A DNA stretch of 64,000 nt from Caryophanales bacterium (GCA_902362975.1 CABIYO010000005.1:1-64000), one strand, 5' to 3'; numbered from the stretch's first letter, positions 27,807 to 36,778 are shown. Notes: a model not told the origin generated them from the letters alone. Numbers and translations: made by a program.

Positions 27807-28175
27807 TTAAATCAGAGCGACGAGAAATGAGAGAGCGATACTTCCAACTCCAACATATACCCAGTTCCAAGCCGATTGTTTACGAAGTTGCCGATCTTCT
27901 GGATCTTCTTCCTCATCTTCTTCGTAGTCCGCATCAATTTCCTTCAACTTTGCACGTCGATTACGCTTAAATCCGTACATGATTCCGTCAAATAGACCTG
28001 TTGCACTCATATGGGAGAACATCCCGATGGCAAAGATGAGTATACCTGATACAAATAAGCCACCACTTAAGTGAAACGTGAAAGATTCACTTCGAAAATA
28101 GGAAAAAATCGACCAAACGGTATAGAGAAGTGTGATAATTCCCCAAACAAACAATATATTTCGAAACTTTTTCAA
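27807..28175 (-). CDS. Small membrane protein, DUF3899-like
   Basis: 122 residues from TTG 28175, 9 bases after AAAGGAG. Two N-terminal hydrophobic segments (ILFVWGIITLLYTVWSIF and LSGGLFVSGILIFAIGMFS) and one C-terminal (WNWVYVGVGSIALSFLVAL) flank an acidic loop (DADYEEDEEEDPEDR). The GLFDGIMYGFKR pattern resembles the DUF3899 family, which is a recollection rather than a search. Function is unknown. It lies upstream of the trpS T-box on the same strand. Confidence 0.6.
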   Translation of the reverse strand: MKKFRNILFVWGIITLLYTVWSIFSYFRSESFTFHLSGGLFVSGILIFAIGMFSHMSATGLFDGIMYGFKRNRRAKLKEIDADYEEDEEEDPEDRQLRKQSAWNWVYVGVGSIALSFLVALI

Positions 28176-28302
28176 CGATGTAATCTCCTTTCAATCGATA
28201 AAAGAAATGTGTCAACATTCCGTGTTTCTTCTATGATACTAGGAACGTAGGGCATAAAGCGAGTAAGAAAATGATGTCGAATGATAGCGGTTCATTCAAT
28301 AG

Positions 28303-28332
28303 TTGACAGTTTCATTAAAAATTTCTTACAAT
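28303..28332 (+). promoter_or_regulatory. Promoter of second oppA
   Basis: TTGACA (28303-28308), 18 bases, TACAAT (28327-28332). The -35 box is perfect. Confidence 0.75.
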
Positions 28333-28365
28333 AGCACTAATGTTCTTTCGTCGAATACTTTATGA

Positions 28366-28380
28366 AATATTCAGAAAATT
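28366..28380 (+). promoter_or_regulatory. CodY box in the leader of second oppA
   Basis: AATATTCAGAAAATT matches AATTTTCWGAAAATT at 14 of 15 positions. It lies about 30 bases after the predicted start site, so CodY could act as a roadblock or by blocking promoter escape. Confidence 0.75.
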
Positions 28381-28443
28381 AAAGAAAAGTAAGATGTTTA
28401 TTCGACGATCGGCTAGCTTTTCAAAATGAAAGGGGAAATCGCA

Positions 28444-30063
28444 ATGAAGAAAAAATCGATTTTGCTTATGATGACGATCATCTTGGCACTCGGTTCAGTT
28501 CTCGCGGCTTGTTCAACAGGCGGAGACTCTGATGGTGGCGGTTCTTCTTCAAACGGAGAAAAAGTTCTTCGTTTGACGGATACGTCAGATATCACAACAG
28601 CCGATCCGGCTCTTGCCACAGACGCGGTCGCATTCAACTTGATCGCCAACACAATGGAGGGTCTTTACCGTCTTGATAAAGATGGTAATGCCGTACCGGC
28701 ACTTGCTGAAGGCGAACCAGAAATAAACGAAGACGAAACGGTTTACACGTTCAAACTTCGTGATGCTGAATGGTCAAACGGGGAACCGGTCACAGCAAAC
28801 GACTTTGTTTACGCTTGGCAACGAGCTGTTGATCCTGCAACAGGCTCACAGTACGCATACATCATGAACACAGTTAAAAACGCTGAAGCAATCAACACTG
28901 GTGACACACCAAAAGAAGAGCTTGGCGTAAAAGCAATCGATGAGAAGACACTCGAAGTTACACTCGAGCGTCCAGACCCATCATTCCTTTCACTTACTTC
29001 GTTCGGTACATTCACTCCGATCAACGAAGCATTCGCTACAGAAAAAGGTGAAGACTTCGCGACTGGTCCTGAAAACCTTCTTTACAACGGACCGTTCACA
29101 TGGACTAAATGGGATCGTGAACAAGGCTATGTCTTAACGAAAAACGAATCATATTGGGATGCAGAAAATGTTGCTCTCGACTCAGTTGATGTGAAAGTTG
29201 TTAAAGAAACATCTACAGTCGTCAACTTGTATGAAGCGGGCGATGTCGACTATGCTGGTCTCGCATCAGAGCAAGTCGCAGCATTCCAAGAAGATGAAGA
29301 TTACAACACAGGTCTTCGTTCTGCAATTGGTTACTTCAAGTTTAACCATGAAGATGAACTTTTCTCTGATGTAAATGCACGTAAAGCAATCGCACGCGCA
29401 GTCGACCCATCAGGGATTATCGATCAGCTCTTGAACAACGGTTCAGTAGCAACGACGTCATTCATCCCGAAAGACTTCATCAAGTATGAAGACGGAACGG
29501 ATTATACAGAAGGCGTGGAATACTTCAAAACAAACACTGAAGAAGCTGCTTCACTTTGGGAAGAAGTAACCGGTGGAGAAGCAACAACAATCGAACTCCT
29601 CTCGTTCGACAGTGAAGTATCGAAACAAATCTCTGAGTACATGAAAGGTCAAATCGAGTCGAACTTGCCGAACGTAACGGTTGAGATCGCCCAACAACCT
29701 TTCAACAACAAACTTGAGCGTGAAGCAAAAGGGGACTACCAAATGTCATTCGCACTTTGGGGACCTGACTACCAAGATCCGCTTACGAACCTTGGTATCT
29801 TCACTTCAGACAATGGACAAAACGACATCAACTACTCGTCATCTGAGTATGACAAGTTGATTGATGAAGCATCTGCTGAAACAAGCATCGATGCACGTTA
29901 CGATTTGTTCAAAGAAGCTGAAGCCCTCTTGATTGAACAAGATCAAGCAATCATGCCTATCTATCAAGCTGGTGTGGCATACTTGATCCGTCCAAACGTC
30001 GAGAACTTCAACCGTCAATTATTTGGTGCTGATTACCAGTACAAATACGTTGATATTAAGTAA
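28444..30063 (+). CDS. oppA: Oligopeptide ABC transporter substrate-binding lipoprotein (second copy)
   Basis: 539 residues from ATG 28444, after AAAGGGGAAA. Signal peptide with lipobox VLAACS (cysteine near residue 22). It is clearly a paralogue of the protein at 24740: both share LATDAVAFN/LATDAVSFN, WSNGEPVTANDF(E/V)YAW, YNGPF and WGPDYQDP. It is immediately upstream of oppBCDF and is probably the main receptor of that permease. A hairpin after the stop with a weak T run may lower downstream expression relative to the receptor. Confidence 0.93.
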   Translation: MKKKSILLMMTIILALGSVLAACSTGGDSDGGGSSSNGEKVLRLTDTSDITTADPALATDAVAFNLIANTMEGLYRLDKDGNAVPALAEGEPEINEDETVYTFKLRDAEWSNGEPVTANDFVYAWQRAVDPATGSQYAYIMNTVKNAEAINTGDTPKEELGVKAIDEKTLEVTLERPDPSFLSLTSFGTFTPINEAFATEKGEDFATGPENLLYNGPFTWTKWDREQGYVLTKNESYWDAENVALDSVDVKVVKETSTVVNLYEAGDVDYAGLASEQVAAFQEDEDYNTGLRSAIGYFKFNHEDELFSDVNARKAIARAVDPSGIIDQLLNNGSVATTSFIPKDFIKYEDGTDYTEGVEYFKTNTEEAASLWEEVTGGEATTIELLSFDSEVSKQISEYMKGQIESNLPNVTVEIAQQPFNNKLEREAKGDYQMSFALWGPDYQDPLTNLGIFTSDNGQNDINYSSSEYDKLIDEASAETSIDARYDLFKEAEALLIEQDQAIMPIYQAGVAYLIRPNVENFNRQLFGADYQYKYVDIK

Positions 30064-30071
30064 TGGAAGGA

Positions 30072-30104
30072 GGGGGCATGCTAACCGCATGTCCCCAATT
30101 TTCT
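30072..30104 (+). terminator. Weak terminator/attenuator between second oppA and oppB
   Basis: GGGGGCATGC (30072-30081) pairs with GCATGTCCCC (30087-30096), followed by AATTTTC. The short T run suggests partial termination, a common way to keep binding protein above permease. Confidence 0.65.
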
Positions 30105-30111
30105 AAAAAAT
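30097..30111 (+). promoter_or_regulatory. CodY-like box upstream of oppB (1)
   Basis: AATTTTCTAAAAAAT matches the CodY consensus at 13 of 15 positions. It overlaps the tail of the oppA terminator, so A/T richness alone could explain part of the match. Confidence 0.4.
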
Positions 30112-30136
30112 TCTAGCGAAGTATGAGAAAATACTG

Positions 30137-30164
30137 TTCAAATGTTTTGTTGGTAAAGTATAAT
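30137..30164 (+). promoter_or_regulatory. Possible internal promoter of oppBCDF
   Basis: TATAAT (30159-30164) is preceded by TTCAAA at 16-base spacing. The -10 is perfect and the -35 weak. The 300-base gap before oppB and several CodY-like boxes make a separate promoter plausible. Confidence 0.5.
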
Positions 30165-30256
30165 GTAGTAACAGTGAAAATTCAGAATAATCTCTGAAAC
30201 GAGTATTCTTTGTTTTCAGTCGCTGTACTAAGAGCCTTGAGATGACGTCTACACTT

Positions 30257-30271
30257 ATCTTTCAGAAAATT
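30257..30271 (+). promoter_or_regulatory. CodY-like box upstream of oppB (2)
   Basis: ATCTTTCAGAAAATT matches the CodY consensus at 13 of 15 positions. A weaker match (11 of 15) is at 30177-30191. Both lie downstream of the candidate promoter at 30137-30164. Confidence 0.55.
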
Positions 30272-30370
30272 CCTTTCATTTTGTGAATTTGAAACATAGG
30301 TCATATGTCATAGTGAAGCTGTTGGTGCAAGTAGTAGAAAGAATCAGAAAAAAACAGGGGGTTTTTATTC

Positions 30371-31297
30371 ATGGGACGTTATATCCTACAACGGCTAACT
30401 TACGGCCTCATCACGTTCTTCTTGATTGCCACGTTCACGTTCTTCCTGATGGACCTGCTCCCAGGTTCGCCTTATCAGAACCAGGAAAAACTGACAGAAT
30501 CACAAATTCAATTGTTGAATGACCGCTACGGACTCAATGATCCGCTTCCGGTCCGCTATGCGACGTACATAGGAAACATGCTACAAGGTGACCTTGGCGT
30601 ATCGTTCCGTACGGCTAACCGTCCAGTAACTGAGTTGATTATGGAACGTATCGGTCCATCGGCACAATTAGGGGTTCAGGCATTAGTACTTGGAACTCTA
30701 TTAGGTGTATTGTTGGGTGTTGTTGCGGCGATTCGTCACAATACGGCAATTGACTATGGTGCAATGTTCGTATCGGTAATCGGGATTTCCGTCCCATCAT
30801 TCGTCTTTGCAGCCCTCCTTCAGTACTATGTTGGAGTTAAATTACAGTTGCTCCCGGTAGCATTCTGGGAATCTCCAGCTCATACGATCTTACCAACCAT
30901 CTCGTTATCGCTCGGTGTTACGGCATCAATTGCCCGTTTCGTCCGAACCGAGATGTTAGAAGTAACCGGACAAGACTATGTCACGCTCGCGAAAGCGAAA
31001 GGGTTGTCGGGTAACGCCATCGTATGGAAACACATGGTACGCAACGCGATGATCCCAGCGATCACGATTCTTGGACCGATGACAGCTGGACTTTTAACGG
31101 GTACATTCGTTATCGAGAAAATTTTCGCAGTACCTGGTCTTGGAGAATTGTTCGTTACGTCAATCACGTTGAATGATTACTCTGTCATCATGGGCACGAC
31201 ACTCTTCTTCTCAGCCCTCTTCATTATTATCATTTTACTTGTCGACTTGCTCTATGGGGTTGTGGACCCACGTATTCGTCTTGGAGGGAATAACTGA
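30371..31297 (+). CDS. oppB: Oligopeptide ABC transporter permease OppB
   Basis: 308 residues, about six membrane spans. The N-terminal GRYILQRLTYGLITFFLIATFTFFLMDLLPG pattern is typical of DppB/OppB. The EAA loop, which docks with the ATPases, is around EVTGQDYVTLAKAKGLSGNAIVWKH. The C-terminus is VDPRIRLGGNN. The ribosome binding site is AGGGGG. It overlaps oppC by one base (TGATG), so translation is coupled. Confidence 0.94.
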   Translation: MGRYILQRLTYGLITFFLIATFTFFLMDLLPGSPYQNQEKLTESQIQLLNDRYGLNDPLPVRYATYIGNMLQGDLGVSFRTANRPVTELIMERIGPSAQLGVQALVLGTLLGVLLGVVAAIRHNTAIDYGAMFVSVIGISVPSFVFAALLQYYVGVKLQLLPVAFWESPAHTILPTISLSLGVTASIARFVRTEMLEVTGQDYVTLAKAKGLSGNAIVWKHMVRNAMIPAITILGPMTAGLLTGTFVIEKIFAVPGLGELFVTSITLNDYSVIMGTTLFFSALFIIIILLVDLLYGVVDPRIRLGGNN

Positions 31298-32322
31298 TGA
31301 TTGAAAACAAAAAGAATTACGAACAGTTCGACCAAGACATGTTCACACCAGTTGAAATGAATGAACAGCTTGGTGAGCGGATTGCCGGAAAAAGTTTGAA
31401 CTTTTGGCAAGATGCATGGATGCGCCTCAAGAAAAACAAGGCGGCCATCATCTCGCTCTCGATTATTTTAATTCTCGTCGCACTCGCTTTGTTTGGCCCA
31501 ATGCTCTCAAGCCGAGATGCATACGAACAGAACATCTCGCAAGCAAAACTACCGCCTAAAGTCACAGGACTTGAATGGGCTGGATTTGATGGGCTGGCAA
31601 CACTTGGAGGTCGTGAAATCGACTTTTACGAACAGAAGAATGTAGAAGAAAACTTCTGGTTTGGTACCGATTATCTCGGTCGTGATCTTTGGTCGCGGAT
31701 TTGGGAAGGGACACGAATCTCCCTCTTCATCGGTTTAGTCGCAGCCATCATCGATACAATCATTGGAGTTGCATACGGTGGTATTTCAGCTTACTTCGGT
31801 GGACGTACGGATAACATTATGCAACGTATTGTTGAAATCTTGACGGGTGTACCTAACTTGATTTTGATCATTTTGTTCATCTTGATCTTTGACCCAGGTG
31901 TCTTTACTATCATCCTTGCCATGGCCATCACCGGTTGGATTGGGATGAGTCGACTCGTTCGAGGTCAGATTCTCAAACTCAAAAACCAAGAGTTCGTCTT
32001 GGCAGCTCGTACACTCGGTGCTTCAAGTGGACGCTTGATTTTCAAACATTTAATTCCGAACACATTGGGTGCCATTATCATCACACTCATGTTCACGATT
32101 CCATCTGCCATCTTCTTCGAGGCATTCCTCAGCTTTATCGGAATCGGGCTTCAACCACCACAGGCATCACTTGGTACGTTGATCAACGATGGATACAAAG
32201 AACTACGGACTTTCCCGTTCCTTCTTATTATCCCGTCTATCATCATCGTCTTGCTCATGGTCAGCTTCAACTTGCTTGCCGATGGCTTGCGTGATGCGTT
32301 CGATCCGAAAATGCGCAAATAA
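31297..32322 (+). CDS. oppC: Oligopeptide ABC transporter permease OppC
   Basis: 341 residues. A hydrophilic N-terminal tail with a short OppC_N segment precedes the first membrane span (AAIISLSIILILVALALFGPM), and five more follow. The extracytoplasmic insert FGTDYLGRDLWSRIWEGTR is a DppC/OppC signature, and the EAA loop is LKNQEFVLAARTLGASSGRLIFKH. OppC forms the channel with OppB. Confidence 0.94.
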   Translation: MIENKKNYEQFDQDMFTPVEMNEQLGERIAGKSLNFWQDAWMRLKKNKAAIISLSIILILVALALFGPMLSSRDAYEQNISQAKLPPKVTGLEWAGFDGLATLGGREIDFYEQKNVEENFWFGTDYLGRDLWSRIWEGTRISLFIGLVAAIIDTIIGVAYGGISAYFGGRTDNIMQRIVEILTGVPNLILIILFILIFDPGVFTIILAMAITGWIGMSRLVRGQILKLKNQEFVLAARTLGASSGRLIFKHLIPNTLGAIIITLMFTIPSAIFFEAFLSFIGIGLQPPQASLGTLINDGYKELRTFPFLLIIPSIIIVLLMVSFNLLADGLRDAFDPKMRK

Positions 32323-32345
32323 AAAAGAAAGAGGGGGACTCGTGC

Positions 32346-33419
32346 ATGGAAACGATTTTATCAGTCCGAGACTTAGAGGTCTCGTTCCACACATATGCAG
32401 GAACAGTACAGGCTGTTCGTGGTGTTTCGTTTGATTTGAAAAAAGGCGAGACGCTCGCCATCGTAGGAGAATCGGGTTCGGGTAAATCCGTTACTTCGAA
32501 GGCAATTATGCGTCTCATTCCGAACCCTCCAGGTGAGATCACGAACGGAGAAATCATGTTCGAAGGAAAAGACTTGGCGAAACTTTCGGAAAAAGAAATG
32601 CTTAAAATTCGTGGTCGCGACATCGCAATGATTTTCCAAGACCCGATGACATCGCTCAACCCGACGATGACGATTTACAAGCAAATCGCAGAAGGATTGA
32701 AACAGCACCAAGGGTTAACGGGTGAGGATGCGAAAAAACGTACGCTCGAATTGTTGACACTTGTAGGAATCCCAAACCCTGAAGCGCGCTTGAAACAGTA
32801 TCCACACCAACTTTCTGGTGGGATGCGTCAACGGATCGTTATTGCGATCGCTCTTGCATGTAACCCGAAAGTGTTGATTGCCGATGAACCGACAACAGCA
32901 CTCGACGTAACGATTCAAGCGCAGATCCTTGAACTGTTAAAAGACATTCAGCAAAAGACGGGCACAGCGATTATCTTCATCACGCACGACCTTGGCGTTG
33001 TTGCGAACATGGCTGACCGTGTTGCTGTTATGTATGCGGGACGTCTCGTTGAAAAAGGAACGGTTGATGAGATTTTCTATGAGCCACGTCACCCATACAC
33101 ATGGGGACTTCTCGGTTCGATGCCGCGTCCGACAGATGACCGCAATGAAGCGTTACCGGCAATCCCGGGTACGCCTCCAAACTTACTCGATCCTCCAAAA
33201 GGGGATGCGTTCGCACCGCGTAATCCATACGCGATGAAGATTGATTTTGAGAAAGAGCCACCGATGTTCCAAGTAAGTGATACACACTTTGCTGCGAGTT
33301 GGTTGTTACATCCGCAAGCACCAGCAGTGAACCCGCCACGCGCGATTCGTGAACTTGCTCTCAAATATCGTCCAGACAGTGCGTTCGCAAAATCGTTTAC
33401 GAAAGGTGGTGCTGAATAA
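32346..33419 (+). CDS. oppD: Oligopeptide ABC transporter ATP-binding protein OppD
   Basis: 357 residues. Walker A is GESGSGKS, the signature LSGGMRQR, Walker B VLIADEPTTALD, and the H-loop IIFITHDLG. The C-terminal oligopeptide/dipeptide domain follows (MYAGRLVEKGTVDEIFYEPRH onward), where some family members carry an Fe-S or zinc cluster; I see no cysteine motif there. The ribosome binding site is GAGGGGGA. Confidence 0.95.
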   Translation: METILSVRDLEVSFHTYAGTVQAVRGVSFDLKKGETLAIVGESGSGKSVTSKAIMRLIPNPPGEITNGEIMFEGKDLAKLSEKEMLKIRGRDIAMIFQDPMTSLNPTMTIYKQIAEGLKQHQGLTGEDAKKRTLELLTLVGIPNPEARLKQYPHQLSGGMRQRIVIAIALACNPKVLIADEPTTALDVTIQAQILELLKDIQQKTGTAIIFITHDLGVVANMADRVAVMYAGRLVEKGTVDEIFYEPRHPYTWGLLGSMPRPTDDRNEALPAIPGTPPNLLDPPKGDAFAPRNPYAMKIDFEKEPPMFQVSDTHFAASWLLHPQAPAVNPPRAIRELALKYRPDSAFAKSFTKGGAE

Positions 33420-34369
33420 TGGAACGCGAGAAATTACTCGAGGTAAAAAACCTAAAGCAGCACTTTAAAATTGGCCGTGGCCGCGTTGTCAAAGCGGTCG
33501 ACGGAATTTCATTTGATATTTACAAAGGTGAAGTGCTTGGGCTCGTAGGTGAGTCTGGGTGTGGGAAGTCAACGACAGGACGTACGATTATCGGTCTCTA
33601 CGACGCGACCGATGGCGATGTCGTGTTCAAAGGTGAAAACGTCCACGATAAAAAATCGAAGGCAGACAAGTTAAAATTCAACCGTGCGATGCAAATGATT
33701 TTCCAAGATCCATACGCTTCACTCAATCCGCGTATGACAGTCGCCGATATCATTGCAGAAGGAATCGACATTCACGGTCTTGCGAAGACGAGAGAAGACC
33801 GCATGAATCGCGTATACGACCTTCTTGAAACAGTCGGTTTGACGAAAGAACACGCAAGCCGTTACCCACACGAATTCTCGGGTGGTCAGCGTCAACGTAT
33901 CGGAATTGCCCGTGCCCTTGCAGTTGAACCGGACTTCATCATCGCCGATGAACCGATCTCAGCACTTGACGTTTCGATTCAAGCGCAGGTCGTCAACTTG
34001 ATGAAAGAATTGCAACGCGAACGCGATTTGACGTATTTGTTCATCGCCCACGACTTGTCGATGGTTAAATACATCTCTGACCGTATCGGTGTTATGTATC
34101 AAGGTCACCTCGTAGAGCTTGCGACAGCAGATCGCCTTTACGAGAACCCAATTCATGCGTACACGAAATCGCTCCTTTCGGCGATTCCGCTTCCGGACCC
34201 GGAGCATGAACGTACACGTAAGCGGATCGTATACGAGTCAACATCAAAAGGTGCAGTTGGACGTTCAGATGAAGATTCAAGCATCCCGCCACTCCGTGAA
34301 GTTGAGCCAGGACACTATGTCTCGCTCACAGACGAAGAGTACGCAGCGTATAAAGCGCAACTCGTATAA
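33419..34369 (+). CDS. oppF: Oligopeptide ABC transporter ATP-binding protein OppF
   Basis: 316 residues. Walker A GESGCGKST, signature FSGGQRQRIGIARAL, Walker B FIIADEPISALD, H-loop LFIAHDLS. It overlaps oppD by one base (TAATG). Together with OppD it forms the heterodimeric motor. A strong terminator closes the operon. Confidence 0.95.
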   Translation: MEREKLLEVKNLKQHFKIGRGRVVKAVDGISFDIYKGEVLGLVGESGCGKSTTGRTIIGLYDATDGDVVFKGENVHDKKSKADKLKFNRAMQMIFQDPYASLNPRMTVADIIAEGIDIHGLAKTREDRMNRVYDLLETVGLTKEHASRYPHEFSGGQRQRIGIARALAVEPDFIIADEPISALDVSIQAQVVNLMKELQRERDLTYLFIAHDLSMVKYISDRIGVMYQGHLVELATADRLYENPIHAYTKSLLSAIPLPDPEHERTRKRIVYESTSKGAVGRSDEDSSIPPLREVEPGHYVSLTDEEYAAYKAQLV

Positions 34370-34376
34370 CGAAATC

Positions 34377-34409
34377 AATCCTGACTCAATAAATGAGTCA
34401 GGATTTTTT
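34377..34409 (+). terminator. Intrinsic terminator of opp operon
   Basis: AATCCTGACTCA (34377-34388) pairs perfectly with TGAGTCAGGATT (34394-34405), then Ts. Confidence 0.95.
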
Positions 34410-34412
34410 GCA

Positions 34413-34439
34413 CAAAAAATCACCTATTAAAGTAGGTGA
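34413..34439 (-). terminator. Intrinsic terminator of the HD-domain gene
   Basis: On the minus strand TCACCTA pairs with TAGGTGA (34439-34420), followed by six Ts. Confidence 0.85.
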
Positions 34440-34443
34440 CTGA

Positions 34444-34977
34444 TTATCCGTTCGAGATGCGTGGTAAATTAGAAAGACGTTCCACGATGGCGTCGATTTG
34501 ACGGACGCGAGCTAGCGCATCTTCAATTTCCATTGTTTCATAGTGGTGAAGACCACCTGGTTGCTCCACATACGTGTCCGCATCATGTACGAGTTGTTGC
34601 AGGGGGGTCCGTTGGATACGACTTGGTGGTAGGTAAGAATCCGTGTGCAACAGAATCATGACAGAAATTTCTTTTGCCCGAGCTGGATCTTCCCCTAATC
34701 GTATTAATAGTTTATGAGCCCGTTCAGCACCTTTGATCGCATGGATATCGTTCTGACGATACAAATCATAATTCCATTTACCTTCTGTATACCATTCATA
34801 GTGTCCGATATCATGAAGAAGCGCTGCTTTCGTCGCCAAATCTGTATCAAGACCACGTTTCGTTGCCATTTCGAGAGCGCGTTCACAGACGTCGACCGCA
34901 TGTTTTAAGCCAGATCGAGTTAAATATTTTTGGGTAACCGGATGTTTCATAATCGTTTCTAAAGTGATTCTCATCAT
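34444..34977 (-). CDS. HD-domain hydrolase, unknown substrate
   Basis: 177 residues. The HD-fold metal ligands are visible as H in SGLKHAVDVC, HD in LLHDIGHYEW, a histidine in LLHTDSY and D in LVHDADTYVEQ. The YqeK-like arrangement suggests a phosphohydrolase on nucleotides or related phosphoesters, but no specific substrate can be named. The start is ATG 34977, six bases after AAGGAGG; a second ATG follows at once. It is convergent with the opp operon. Confidence 0.75.
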   Translation of the reverse strand: MMRITLETIMKHPVTQKYLTRSGLKHAVDVCERALEMATKRGLDTDLATKAALLHDIGHYEWYTEGKWNYDLYRQNDIHAIKGAERAHKLLIRLGEDPARAKEISVMILLHTDSYLPPSRIQRTPLQQLVHDADTYVEQPGGLHHYETMEIEDALARVRQIDAIVERLSNLPRISNG

Positions 34978-35084
34978 CGCTCTCCTCCTTAAAAATAAAA
35001 AGGTTATTTCTATAAACTATACAGGTTTTTTTAAATCATTGCAAATGATATCGGTGTAAATTTTAGAAGAATGTGAAAGAATGA

Positions 35085-35114
35085 TTCACATTTCACAAAC
35101 AAGTATGCTATAAT
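35085..35114 (+). promoter_or_regulatory. Promoter of the 45-residue ORF
   Basis: TTCACA (35085-35090), 18 bases, TATAAT (35109-35114). Confidence 0.65.
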
Positions 35115-35125
35115 TTAAATATAAG

Positions 35126-35184
35126 TATAGTGCAACTTCAAGATTTTCAGAATCGGTAATGCTCAGGCTGTTCCTTACACTATA
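35126..35184 (+). promoter_or_regulatory. Structured 5' leader of unknown class
   Basis: TATAGTG (35126-35132) pairs perfectly with CACTATA (35178-35184), enclosing 45 bases. Inside is a small hairpin, GATT-TTCAG-AATC. The ribosome binding site GGGGGTGAGAGG begins a few bases after the closing stem. I do not recognise a known riboswitch class. The inner GATTTTCAGAATC also resembles a degenerate CodY half-site (10 of 15). Confidence 0.4.
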
Positions 35185-35199
35185 TGGGGGTGAGAGGCC

Positions 35200-35337
35200 A
35201 TGAAAGAACGTGACAAAGTTCTGCGAGAGAAAAAGAGACTTTTGAAAGAAGTATTGAAGAAAAAGTTGAAAGACTTACAAGTCAAGCCAGGGAAAGAGAC
35301 AGTGTCTCAACCGGTTTCTCGAATCCCTGTGTCTTAA
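35200..35337 (+). CDS. Small basic protein, 45 residues, unknown function
   Basis: It starts MKERDKVLREKKRLLKEVL and is dominated by lysine, arginine and leucine in a helical pattern (an amphipathic or coiled-coil helix of about 28 residues), with a polar tail ending RIPVS. GGGGGTGAGAGG precedes the ATG. It has its own promoter, a structured leader and a terminator. I do not recognise the family. It lies directly upstream of spx but is separated from it by a terminator. Confidence 0.65.
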   Translation: MKERDKVLREKKRLLKEVLKKKLKDLQVKPGKETVSQPVSRIPVS

Positions 35338-35350
35338 GTTAGGTCGTTCA

Positions 35351-35382
35351 AGGTCGCATTCAACGAATGCGCCCTCTTTTCA
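35351..35382 (+). terminator. Intrinsic terminator after the 45-residue ORF
   Basis: CGCATTC (35355-35361), loop AAC, GAATGCG (35365-35371), extended by AGG/CCT, then CTTTTC. Confidence 0.85.
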
Positions 35383-35514
35383 TATCTGATTGATAAAGAA
35401 TATCATTGAAGTTTTAATAAATAAGAATTACTATAATTAAGTGGATGCGAATTTGGGTATACAAATAGGGTCACTTAAAAAGATGGACGCATACTCGATT
35501 AGGGAGGAAGAAAA

Positions 35515-35913
35515 ATGGTCACACTTTATACGTCTCCAAGCTGTACATCTTGCCGAAAGGCACGGGCTTGGCTCGAAGAACACGATATCCCGTTTACAGA
35601 ACGAAACATATTTTCTGAACCGCTCTCATTGAATGAGATTAAACAAATTTTACGTATGACGGAAGACGGGACGGATGAAATCATTTCGACTCGCTCGAAA
35701 GTCTTTTCTAAAATCGATGTGTCTGTTGATGCGTTATCTCTTCAACAGCTTTACGATTTGATTCAAGAATATCCAGGTCTTTTACGTCGTCCGATCCTCA
35801 TTGATGAGAAACGTTTACAGGTCGGATATAACGAAGATGAGATTCGTCGATTCTTGCCACGTAAAGTTCGGACGTTCCAATTACAAGAAGCCCAACGACT
35901 TGTGAATGAATGA
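35515..35913 (+). CDS. spx: Regulatory protein Spx
   Basis: 132 residues, ArsC-like fold. The redox switch CTSC is at C10 and C13, and [21 protein letters not shown] is the Spx signature that includes the arginine next to the alpha-CTD contact. Spx binds the RNA polymerase alpha C-terminal domain and activates thiol-stress genes when the CxxC is oxidised; ClpXP degrades it with help from SpxH, which is encoded 6 kb downstream. A -10 box TATAAT is at 35432-35437. The ribosome binding site is GGGAGGAAG. The next gene, mecA, encodes another Clp adaptor. Confidence 0.95.
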   Translation: MVTLYTSPSCTSCRKARAWLEEHDIPFTERNIFSEPLSLNEIKQILRMTEDGTDEIISTRSKVFSKIDVSVDALSLQQLYDLIQEYPGLLRRPILIDEKRLQVGYNEDEIRRFLPRKVRTFQLQEAQRLVNE

Positions 35914-35914
35914 G

Positions 35915-35944
35915 AGCATACTGTTTAAGCAGTGTGCTTTTTAT
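35915..35944 (+). terminator. Intrinsic terminator of spx
   Basis: AGCATACTG (35915-35923) pairs with CAGTGTGCT (35930-35938) with one wobble, then TTTTA. Confidence 0.85.
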
Positions 35945-36084
35945 TATCGATTATTTCCTATAAAATAAAGTTATAACCCTTCATCTAGATTGACCGATGT
36001 TAAAAAGGGTACAAAGATAACAATACAATTTCCCCTCTCCTCCTTATGTGAATTGGGAGTGAGGTGAGAAGGGAGTGGACAATT

Positions 36085-36741
36085 GTGAAAATTGAGCGCA
36101 TCAATGATAATACCGTCAAGTTTTTCATCACATACGTGGACATCGAGAAACGTGGTTTTGCTCGTGATGAAATTTGGTACAATCGAGAACGAGGCGAGCA
36201 GCTGTTCTGGCAAATGATGGACGAGGCTCACGAACGTGAAGACATCTCGTTTGATGGTCCACTATGGATTCAAGTACAAGCTTTTGAAAAAGGTCTAGAA
36301 GTGACTGTGACAATTGCGAAACATGTAATGGACACGGAAGACGATTCTGAACTCGGTTCGCTTCTTCGATCAGCAATCGATGAGGCACGGGATCAACAAT
36401 CGGTACTCGACCAATTGAGTGAGTTGGATGAACTTGAAGCCGAGGCAGATGCTTGGGCACCACTTGCGATGGAAACAAATGATTTCGAGGCAATCATTTC
36501 GCTGAGTAAACGTACAGGAGACATGTTCAGCGATCTTGATTTGAAACTATACCACTATCAAGATCGTTACTACTTGTGGATTGATTTCCCGGATGAAATG
36601 GAACCGGAAGATGAAGAGAATGCACTCAGTCTTTTAGCAGAATATTTAACATTCAGTACACAGACGCAACCGTTGCTTGAAGAGTATGGGAAACTCATTC
36701 TCGATGGCGACGTCTTTGCGAAAGTGCGTCACTATTTCTAA
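36085..36741 (+). CDS. mecA: ClpC adaptor protein MecA
   Basis: 218 residues from GTG 36085 (MKIERINDNTVKFFITYVDI), 9 bases after GGGAG. The N-terminal domain recognises ComK/ComS-like substrates (RGFARDEIWYNRERGEQLFW), an acidic linker follows, and the C-terminal ClpC-binding domain runs from DFEAIISLSKR to the end. MecA promotes ClpC hexamer assembly and substrate delivery. The spx-mecA neighbourhood is conserved in Bacillales. Confidence 0.93.
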   Translation: MKIERINDNTVKFFITYVDIEKRGFARDEIWYNRERGEQLFWQMMDEAHEREDISFDGPLWIQVQAFEKGLEVTVTIAKHVMDTEDDSELGSLLRSAIDEARDQQSVLDQLSELDELEAEADAWAPLAMETNDFEAIISLSKRTGDMFSDLDLKLYHYQDRYYLWIDFPDEMEPEDEENALSLLAEYLTFSTQTQPLLEEYGKLILDGDVFAKVRHYF

Positions 36742-36747
36742 TGACAC

Positions 36748-36778
36748 ATCGCCTGTTCAGTTGGACAGGCGATTTTTT
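36748..36778 (+). terminator. Intrinsic terminator of mecA
   Basis: ATCGCCTGT (36748-36756) pairs with ACAGGCGAT (36765-36773), then six Ts. Confidence 0.92.

Noticed and set aside
34978-35200. Known riboswitch (T-box, SAM, preQ1) before the 45-residue ORF
   Set aside because: No signature sequence of these classes is present; only the generic stem could be supported.
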